The notes under the pieces were generated by a model. It was not told the DNA's origin. It saw only the letters and a list, made by a program, of their open reading frames with translations, and made no database searches. From positions 1 through 33,116 of IMG/VR virus record IMGVR_UViG_3300023240_000064: a stretch of DNA of 33,116 nucleotides, one strand, 5' to 3'. The DNA comes from a virus. Below are positions 27,183 to 33,116 of this stretch, piece after piece (positions within the stretch are counted from its first letter, which is position 1; every line of letters begins with the position of its first letter). The position numbers were made by a program, and so were the translations under genes.

Positions 27183-27675
27183 AGTAATCTTCTTCTATTC
27201 TTTCACTAATACCTTTATAAAATATCTTATAAGATTCTCAATTTAATGCGACATCTCATAAACTAACTTTCTCTCATTCTGAATCTATAATTCAAGCAAA
27301 ACGACTCATAGATACATTCTTTTTATGTAATTCACATTTAACTAAGTCTTGCAATAGAGAACCTTCAGAAAAAGCTATCTTTCAATCATTTACATTAATT
27401 TCTTTATTGGCTTCCTGCAGATCAAAAGAAGCAAAATACACATCTTTTTCTTTTACTTCTTCCGTACCTCACTTAATTTTTTCTGTAGAAATTAATAACA
27501 TATCTCAATCATCTACTTGTGTGTCAAGAGATATAATAGAGCCATTTCTCTTTACATCTGTGATAGAATCTACATTAAACCCACCTTCTACGAGTGCATC
27601 TAACGCAGTACCTCAATTTTCCAATACTACAGATACTGGAGAACTACCTAATTTTACAATGTTTACAGTTGTCAT
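27181..27675 (-). CDS. Tandem beta-grasp ubiquitin-like protein
   Basis: A 164-residue protein made of two probable beta-grasp domains. Domain 1 (1-70) has the MoaD/ThiS/Prok_Ub pattern: VNIVKLGSSPVSVVLENG, helix TALDALVEGG, VKRNGSIISLDTQVDDGDML, then ISTEKIKGG ending in Gly69-Gly70 (TGA GGT). Domain 2 (~78-160) repeats strand-helix-strand features with SLLQDLVK and VSLGDVALNG. The GG at the domain boundary suggests the JAB enzyme or another peptidase could cut there. It is the first clear gene behind promoter P1 and ends in a terminator. Confidence 0.8.
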
Positions 27676-27679
27676 AATA

Positions 27680-27703
27680 ATAATAATAATATAAAATAAA
27701 TTG
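27680..27703. repeat. AT-rich leader repeat, copy B
   Basis: Second copy of the 24-bp AT-rich leader (see 23900-23923), here directly ahead of the Ubl ATG on the minus strand. No Shine-Dalgarno sequence is present between it and the start codon. Confidence 0.55.
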
Positions 27704-27706
27704 TTT

Positions 27707-27850
27707 TTATACTGCCAATACAGTTGTAACATATAAATATAGAGATAATCGAATTATAGCACCAATACCATAAGATAACTTCTCCGTATAAATAAACTGA
27801 TATAACTTGTGAAGAAGCTTTATTCATAGTACTAAAATAAGAATATTCAT
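27707..27850 (-). CDS. Small hydrophobic protein
   Basis: A 47-residue ORF, MNILILVLGIKLLHKLYQ at the start, with a hydrophobic N-terminal segment and a second one near the C-terminus (LSLYLYVTTVLAV). It is the first ORF after promoter P1. A longer overlapping ORF in another frame (start 27860) is also open, so the choice is uncertain. No family recognised. Confidence 0.4.
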
Positions 27851-27939
27851 ACTTATACATTACAGATAAAACTTGTTTATGAGATAACTTGCTCCTTGTG
27901 TTTTTTTGGATTGTAAGGCTATCAATCTCTTATCTCAAC

Positions 27940-27986
27940 TACATTCTTATTATACGGGTTATTATATCAAAATCAAGTCTTTTTTA
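27940..27986 (-). repeat. 47-bp promoter repeat, copy 1
   Basis: An exact 47-bp duplicate of 31099-31145. It contains the TAA stop of gene 27984-28202 and promoter P1. The identical extent, including the T/A run beyond the -35 box, suggests recent duplication or gene conversion. Confidence 0.9.
27949..27976 (-). promoter_or_regulatory. Early promoter P1 (Ubl operon)
   Basis: Minus strand: -35 TTGATT (plus 27971-27976), 16-bp spacer, -10 TATAAT (plus 27949-27954). Transcription would start near 27942. About 90 nt of leader follow before the first small ORF, with an AAGGAG string near plus 27890. Confidence 0.85.
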
Positions 27987-28202
27987 TCTTTTATCTAATT
28001 TTAGATATAATCAATGAGTTTCTTGGTTCAATCAAAGCTCTCTTCTTGTTCAAACAACAAAATTTACATAATCTTTTCAATTCCTGCTTCTTTTTATCGA
28101 TTCTCTTGGTATATCATCAAGACAAATCTGACATATAACTATATCTTTATTGGTGCTACTCTCTTTTCAACTACCAATATACACTTTGTTTCTCACTACC
28201 AT
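27984..28202 (-). CDS. Small hypothetical protein
   Basis: A 72-residue basic protein. It contains one Cys pair, CQIC (residues ~25-28), and the segment GKDYVNFVVGTRRELG. It may be a small nucleic-acid-associated protein. The terminal codons overlap the 47-bp promoter repeat. No family recognised. Confidence 0.6.
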
Positions 28203-28219
28203 AATTTATCATCTATATA

Positions 28220-28642
28220 TTAAAGTCTTTTTGCATCTGCTAACATACCAATACGAGCACTATTTGCATAATCTCAATATCTTCTAGCACTCCACAACTT
28301 ATCGTTTATTCAGTCAATAAGATTCTTTTGTAGTTCAACTTCTGTTATACTCAATCTTAGATCTGTATTTATTAGTTTTGTGGTCGCTAAATCACTATTC
28401 ATTTGTTGCCTTAATTGATTAAATAACCTGTCTTTTTCTATAGCAAGCAATCTTTCGTTACTATTCAATAAGAGTTTTAGCCTCCACACTTCATTTGCTA
28501 AATGATATATATTAACTTCTAATTCTCATATACCCTCTTGGGTTATTTCTTTATCTAGCTCCTCTACATATTTATCTATTTCATTTACCAATTCTTTAGT
28601 TTCTGTTATATCTATTTCTGTGAGCCTTAAAGAATTTCACAT
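28220..28642 (-). CDS. Coiled-coil protein
   Basis: A 140-residue helical protein; residues 10-105 are heptad-rich. The C-terminal part, KLWSARRYGDYANSARIGML, is the most distinctive. It sits among recombination genes, where phages often have small helical accessory proteins. Opens ATG TGA, so Gly is residue 2. No family recognised. Confidence 0.6.
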
Positions 28643-28664
28643 ACAAAAATCATTAGAAAATAAA

Positions 28665-29249
28665 TTATTCTTCAAATATTAGTCATGGTATATCTATTCA
28701 TATTTTCAAACTATTCTTTATCTCTTTTTGTTTTGGCGTTATCTCCATATCTTTTATGTTTCGATACTGTTTTGGTAACAACTCCCAGTCTACCTTTATA
28801 ATCTTTTTGTTGTAATTTACTCATCTCTGCACTTTTTGGATATTTGCTTCTTGTGCAATAGTCATTTTCTCGACTTCAGCTTCCTCCTTTCAATCATTCT
28901 CTATTGCTAACTTATCCATTTCAGCCTGTTGTTTTCTTTTCTCTTCTTCAATAGCTTCATTATAAGCTATCTGCTTTTTGTTTAATAATTTTTCAGATCG
29001 CTCCACAGGTTCTATCAATATTTTAGCTTTTGCATTTATCTGTTTAACTATATCGTTGTATGGTTTTACTAAGTCTTTTCTTGTTTTCTCTATATCTATT
29101 CTGCACTTACTCAATATATTCTTTAGTATTTCAGATTGCATAGCGTCTTGCCTATCCTCTATATTCATACCACTTTTTTCAATAGCTTCTTCTATAGTAG
29201 GATTCATATATATATTTAACTGTGCCAGTTCCTTAATCTCTTTATTCAT
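28665..29249 (-). CDS. Coiled-coil phage recombination-region protein
   Basis: A 194-residue protein, helical and coiled-coil over residues 15-145. The C-terminal block, VDWELLPKQYRNIKDME, followed by KIGIDIPGLIFEE, resembles the 'vP.eYl.pd...i....k.G..IPGv' ending of coiled-coil proteins found beside phage recombinases and exonucleases. Here it is near a PD-(D/E)XK nuclease gene and an SSB-like gene, which fits. Function of that group is not established. Confidence 0.65.
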
Positions 29250-29261
29250 ACTTGTATAATT

Positions 29262-29453
29262 TTACATAACTAAAAATAATCAATGTTTTTTTGCTTTATT
29301 TATCCTCTCAAAAGTTATTCAATCCCATAACAACATATCCATAGCTTTACTCTCCAATACCCTATTATCTCTTGTGCTTGAATTAAAATAATAGTAAACA
29401 ATATTTCATTTATCTTTAATATCTTGAAACATTACACAATATCTATAATTCAT
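29262..29453 (-). CDS. Small hypothetical protein
   Basis: A 63-residue protein, MNYRYCVMFQDIKDKGNIVY at the start, of alternating strands and helix. No motif recognised. Tightly placed between the nuclease stop (29459) and the coiled-coil gene. Confidence 0.55.
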
Positions 29454-29458
29454 CAAAT

Positions 29459-30127
29459 CTACAAAATAGAATTTAAAGGTAATGATTGTAGCCAGTCAGC
29501 CTTTATTACACATTTTCTTATTGTCTCTTCGTTCTCTGTTATTATATCATCAGATCGCTCAAACTTAATTATATTTACATCTCATTCGTCTACTGGTATC
29601 TCTATAACTTTCCAATCTAGTTTCTGTAATGTTGTTTTATACATAACATATTGATAGAATCTAATAGATTCTCAATACTTTTCTTTTACCCTATCCTTTG
29701 GTGTTATCTTAGAAACAAACTTATAATCTCATCATCAATTTTCTCGTATTCAATCAACCTTAATCTTTAATCAATATCATCTATAGTCTGATAAACTGTA
29801 TTTTATGGTCTTTTCTGCAACATTTGGTTTAGGATAATCTAATGCAATAAATTTATCTAGTGCATTATTAAATCTTTTCTCAAAGTCTATATCATCATAT
29901 ATCAAACTACAATTTTCTTTTTCAAAATCTCTTTTCATTTCATGTAAGTATAGTTCTTTATTATACACACCGTCTATTGCTCGATTCTCTAAAGATTTAT
30001 GAAGATATACTCATACTTTCATATATGGGTTAAATCAAAACTCCCAAACATTTTTGACATATCATTTATACCAAGCGAGGTTATCTTTCTTTAACATAGA
30101 TATAGACCAAGGAGAAAAATATATCAT
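29459..30127 (-). CDS. PD-(D/E)XK nuclease (RecB/Cas4-like)
   Basis: A 222-residue protein. YFSPWSISML near the start, then KIKVDGIRENGGG and DYKFVSK (about residues 122-143) give the D...(D/E)-x-K active-site core of the PD-(D/E)XK superfamily; ESIRFYQYVMY is the usual motif-IV helix Q..Y. Phage versions act as exonucleases with recombination proteins. The core GGGD uses three consecutive TGA codons. No Cys4 FeS cluster is evident, so it is not a full Cas4. Confidence 0.8.
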
Positions 30128-30142
30128 AATAAGACAATAAGA

Positions 30143-30667
30143 TTAAAACTCTTCTACCTCATCTGATTTAATAGATTCAGCGATAGGATAACCTCACTTA
30201 TATAGAATATCTAAATCTACCTTTCAAGCTAAGTTGGTTGCTTCTTTAATTTCATCACTAAGTTCCTGTTCTGTATCTCAGTTAGATACTGTGTACTTTG
30301 TTTCTAATCAGTCTCCTGTTCTGTTTACATACAAATCATATTTAGTTATATCTTCCTTTCATTCTATTTGTAATATATTTGCTATATTCTCTTGTATAGA
30401 TTTTTGAGTAACGACAAGAATCTTTATTCTCTCTTCTTCGTAATCATAAATACAGAAAGCCCAAAAATGCTTCTCGTTCTCTTCTCCAGTTGGTTTTTCT
30501 GTTCTGTTTGGTTTCCTTTTAATCTCTCAATTTACTTCTTCTTCACTCCAATGCTCGTAACCAACTAAACATTCAGATACTACTCTAAATTTGTTTTTTC
30601 ATTTTTTTAGTTTGTAAAATTCGTTTCCTGTTTCAGGTGCTTCGTAATTGTTTGGTAAGAATCACAT
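30143..30667 (-). CDS. Putative single-stranded DNA-binding protein
   Basis: A 174-residue protein. NKFRVVSECLVGYEHW, KHFWAFCIYDYEEERIKIL and DITKYDLYVNRTGDGLETKY fit the pattern of phage OB-fold ssDNA-binding proteins, which have aromatic residues on the strands and an acidic C-terminal tail (here KSDEVEEF). Such proteins coat replication intermediates. It lies upstream of the exonuclease gene. The assignment is from pattern and context. Confidence 0.6.
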
Positions 30668-30700
30668 AATAATTTAATCAAAATAATAAAATAGAGGGTA

Positions 30701-31000
30701 CTATATATGAGATACCCTTTTTTCGTAATCACATTCTTCTTGTAGAGCTTTGTATCTCTCTACTGCTTCCTGTGCAACCTCTCGTGAACTAAATCCACAT
30801 AATTCTGCATACTCATCTTTTGTGTAGTTTATGAAGTCCACATCTATATCCCCATATGTAGGAATATAAGCAAATACAATAAATACAAACAATGACTTCT
30901 TCTCATCTCGTCAATAAGATTTTAGCCTTCTGATATGAGAAGACGGGTTCATAAACTTCTTAACATTTGTGAGATACTCTGTTTTTGTAGAATTAAACAT
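30701..31000 (-). CDS. Hypothetical protein
   Basis: A 99-residue protein, MFNSTKTEYLTNVKKFMN at the start. It has a hydrophobic strand SLFVFIVFAYIPTYG and an amphipathic end (SSREVAQEAVERYKALQEE). First substantial gene behind promoter P2. No family recognised. Confidence 0.6.
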
Positions 31001-31031
31001 AGATACTTGTATAACTAGATAAAAAGATTTG

Positions 31032-31091
31032 TTACTGTTCTGGCAATGCGTTTTGATTTAATACCCAGTACGACTGGTCTTTCGTTTTCAT
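31032..31091 (-). CDS. Possible 19-residue leader peptide behind P2
   Basis: A very short ORF (MKTKDQSYWVLNQNALPEQ) begins ~15 nt after the expected start of P2 transcripts and has GGGA just before the ATG. It could be a leader peptide; nothing beyond position supports it. Confidence 0.25.
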   Translation of the reverse strand: MKTKDQSYWVLNQNALPEQ

Positions 31092-31098
31092 TCCCAAA

Positions 31099-31145
31099 TA
31101 CATTCTTATTATACGGGTTATTATATCAAAATCAAGTCTTTTTTA
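31099..31145 (-). repeat. 47-bp promoter repeat, copy 2
   Basis: Exact copy of 27940-27986. As in copy 1, the repeat begins (minus strand) with the TAA of the upstream gene and carries the whole promoter. Confidence 0.9.
31108..31135 (-). promoter_or_regulatory. Early promoter P2
   Basis: Minus strand: -35 TTGATT (plus 31130-31135), 16-bp spacer, -10 TATAAT (plus 31108-31113), identical to P1. It would drive the recombination genes from 31000 down to about 28000. Confidence 0.85.
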
Positions 31146-31424
31146 GACTTTTTTTGTCTTATTTGGTTTTGGTCTATCTATTCATTTATATAATCTCTCA
31201 TAGAGAGGGTCTCAACCATATAAACTATCTAATATACGCTTTGTTTTGCTATACATAGAGTTATTCCTCTTAATAGGAAATAGTGTACTGTAATTGATTC
31301 ATACTACCTCCTTCACATACTCCATAAATGGTCTTCACTCCATAAATGATTGCATTTTCATATATCAATGTAATCTATTTCAATCTACCTTATAAACATT
31401 ATTACGTCTGTTTGTCATCATCAT
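31143..31424 (-). CDS. Small possible HTH protein
   Basis: A 93-residue basic protein. The region FMEYVKEVVGINYSTLFPIK could form a helix-turn-helix; the tail RPKPNKTKKV is basic. Three tandem ATGs open the frame; the first (31424) overlaps the RusA end by 23 nt. May be an early regulator; low certainty. Confidence 0.55.
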
Positions 31425-31821
31425 AAACACTAATAAATATTTCTGCTCTTGGATTCTCCTTATCATATCCTCAAAATGTTTCTCTAGAATCTGGAATATA
31501 CTCTACTGTATCGTCTCGTATCCTTCATAGCTCAACTATAGCATCAGGGAAGAACTTGGATATTACACTATGGACATTATTCAAGTCTGTTCACTTTCTT
31601 TTGAGATAATAAACATAGTGTATAGATATCTTTTTCTTAAATGGTTTTAATTCTACTATCTGTTCTGTTAAAATTCTCTTAAACCAACGCTTAACTTTAT
31701 TTTTTAGCATATAGTGAGCGTCCCTATACCAGTTCATTCATAATAGGATAGTTTTATCCTTCTTGGTCTTATATTCTATAGTGTAATGTATTGGAGCTAC
31801 TATTTTAATCAAAACGACCAT
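31402..31821 (-). CDS. RusA-like Holliday junction resolvase
   Basis: A 139-residue protein of the RusA family, which cuts Holliday junctions during phage recombination and packaging. SIHYVYYLKRKGTDLNN carries the conserved Asp-Asn, SKFFPDAIVELGRIRDD the conserved Asp and the 'DD' catalytic pair, and ENPRAEIFISV the final strand. Length matches RusA (about 120-140). Driven by promoter P3. Confidence 0.85.
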
Positions 31822-31869
31822 AACAGATAAAAAGATATATTTTTATTAACCACAAGACTAAACATTGTA

Positions 31870-31897
31870 ATTATACAGTTTCGTACTACAAAATCAA
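31870..31897 (-). promoter_or_regulatory. Early promoter P3
   Basis: Minus strand: -35 TTGATT (plus 31892-31897), 16-bp spacer, -10 TATAAT (plus 31870-31875), within AAGACTTGATTTTG shared with P1 and P2; the spacer sequence differs. The -35 box overlaps the last codons of gene 31886-32062. The RusA ATG is about 45 nt downstream. Confidence 0.8.
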
Positions 31898-32062
31898 GTC
31901 TTCTTTTGTTAATACTAATTCACTTCATAATCTCCAAGCTCAAGCAACAAAATATATATCCTCCAGATCTCATCTTTCATCTATATAAGTTCAAGTTATA
32001 TCCTCTACTACAGCTTTTGATATTATTTTTACTGGTATATATACGAGATCTCCTATCTCCAT
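31886..32062 (-). CDS. Small hypothetical protein
   Basis: A 58-residue acidic protein, MEIGDLVYIPVKIISKAVV at the start, beta-rich (possibly a small SH3-like barrel). Its last codons encode the promoter P3 -35 region. It overlaps the upstream stop by one base (TAATG). Confidence 0.6.
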
Positions 32063-32394
32063 TATTTTTCTTGTTTAGATTGTAAATTTTTTATATAATT
32101 TACAGCATAATCAAACGACATATCTTTATTCATCTCTGATTTTAGCCGTTTTTGTTTTTCTCTGATTTTAGTTTGTATTTCTTTTTGCTGATTTAGTATA
32201 AGTCACTCTACATCATCAATCTTAGCAGGTAAAGCACTTATAATATCATACTTTGAGTGCAACTCTCACTCTATAAGAATATGAGAATTGTTATTTATCC
32301 AATCGTTTATTTCCTTTGGGGAGCTTTCAGAAATAAGTATTCTTCCATCTTTCAATAAGATATGCGTAAGCTGTTTTCGTTTTTTGATTTCCAT
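32062..32394 (-). CDS. Hypothetical charged protein
   Basis: A 110-residue protein: an N-terminal beta part (THILLKDGRILISESS, then NNSHILIEGE) followed by a helical Lys/Glu-rich tail. No family recognised. Position in the replication module is the only hint of role. Confidence 0.6.
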
Positions 32395-32409
32395 TTTTAT
32401 AAAGATAAA

Positions 32410-33116
32410 TTAAAATTCTTTTGCTTCTTTTCATTTTTCTTTTTGTATATCTTGTTTACATATTTGCATCAATCAAGCTAATTCATAATATATCTTCTTC
32501 GGTCAGACTATCTTATGACTATGGTATTCGCTTTTGCTTACAATATTTAATATTATGTCTAATAAATTGGTAGCACTATATTTTCAATTTTCGACACTCT
32601 CTATTTTATTTACCTTATTCAGAAGTAATTTTCAATATCTACGCTGTTCTTTTACGGTTCAGTCAATTATTCAATTATTATATATCTTTATTCTTTCTAA
32701 AATATCATTTATGTCATTATTTCAGTAAACAGGAGCTTGCTCTAATACGATAGTATTATTATTATTAATATCATTAACATTATCATTAACATTAACATTA
32801 TCATTATCAGTTATTTTTGTTATGTCTTTTATAACACTCTTATTATTTGTTATAACAGTGTTATTATTGGTTTTGTCTACTCACCACCTAGACTTCATTC
32901 ATTTCTTACCAGCTTCACTTCTTTTTTTCTTTTCTTCTTGCCATTTCTTCTTATCTTCATCTAATTGTTTTTTTATTCTCGGAAATATCATTCTTATAAC
33001 AATGTTATCATTAGTTATAGGTTTTCAATTTTCGTGGTCTAAAATAGCTTGAAATAATATTCATTTTTCTTCGTTTGTCATTTCTTCTGTATAGTCTATC
33101 CAATCAGTGTAGAAAA
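32410..33116 (-). CDS. Replication initiator / organiser-like protein, C-terminal part (cut by window edge)
   Basis: At least 234 residues; the N-terminus is beyond the window. The visible start (FYTDWIDYTEEMTNEEKG, ILFQAILDHENGKP) and the following KKRSEAGKKGMKSRWG resemble the DUF6291-type N-terminal domain of phage replication proteins, linked through an Asn/Asp low-complexity stretch (NVNVNDNVNDINNNN) to a C-terminal helical domain (ELAGLMQICKQDI). It may recruit the host helicase. Assigned from pattern and position at the head of the replication module. Confidence 0.6.

Noticed and set aside
27663-27860. ORF starting MYKYEYSYFSTMNK in another frame
   Set aside because: It overlaps the start of the Ubl gene and its leader repeat; the shorter 27707-27850 ORF is preferred, though both remain uncertain.
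1-33116. UGA = Trp (codes 4 or similar)
   Set aside because: Trp at the TGA positions would destroy SGG, GGEP, GAGGIG and LAGLIDADG motifs, while TGG is already used for conserved Trp.

Overview
The window is most likely part of a tailed-phage genome (siphovirus-like, HK97-type head) from a host that reads UGA as glycine, i.e. translation table 25. This code is known from Gracilibacteria and Absconditabacteria (SR1), uncultured Patescibacteria/CPR lineages. Every gene I can support is on the minus strand, so transcription runs from high to low coordinates. Read with the standard code, nearly all genes shatter at in-frame TGA. Read with TGA = Gly and only TAA/TAG as stops, they join into full-length proteins. 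TGA falls exactly on invariant glycines: both Gly of the QueC PP-loop SGG, the GGEP motif of QueE, GAGGIG of the ThiF-like E1 and DSGAF of DpdA. TGG remains Trp, which excludes UGA = Trp. DNA is AT-rich, genes are tightly packed and often overlap as TAATG or ATGATAA, and classical Shine-Dalgarno sequences are rare.

Layout from right to left, in transcription order. (1) 33.1-27.9 kb: early replication/recombination genes, with a partial replication-initiator-like protein, RusA resolvase, ssDNA-binding-like protein, PD-(D/E)XK nuclease, coiled-coil proteins and small ORFs. (2) 27.9-23.96 kb: a ubiquitin-like conjugation operon with a tandem beta-grasp Ubl, an E2-like protein with a His-Pro-His...Cys-Leu-Gly core, a JAMM/JAB peptidase and a ThiF/E1-like enzyme. 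A strong intrinsic terminator sits between Ubl and E2. (3) 23.9-18.2 kb: small accessory genes (Asn-Cys repeat protein, YopX-like protein, membrane proteins, zinc ribbon) and a large N4/N6-type DNA methyltransferase. (4) 18.05-16.8 kb: a secreted lytic-transglycosylase-like endolysin, a terminator, and an HNH nuclease gene split over two frames. (5) 16.8-11.2 kb: a 7-deazaguanine DNA-modification cluster, queD-folE-xapX-queE(intein)-phosphoribosyltransferase-queC-dpdA-parB-like. (6) 11.2-0 kb: packaging and morphogenesis genes in classical order: small and large terminase, portal, protease-scaffold, major capsid, head-tail connectors, tail terminator, tail tube, tail chaperone and tape measure (cut by the window edge).

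Four promoters with -35 TTGATT (in an extended ACTTGATTTTG block), a 16-bp spacer and -10 TATAAT/TATACT mark the early half. Two of them lie in an identical 47-bp repeat. One stands directly ahead of the Ubl operon.

The most notable items are: the complete phage Ubl-E2-JAB-E1 set, visible only under the recoded alphabet; an intein with a LAGLIDADG nuclease inserted exactly at the third Cys of the QueE radical-SAM cluster; a QueC-like enzyme whose four zinc cysteines are all replaced; and a major capsid gene that almost completely avoids TGA (1 of 40 Gly) while early genes use it for most Gly.
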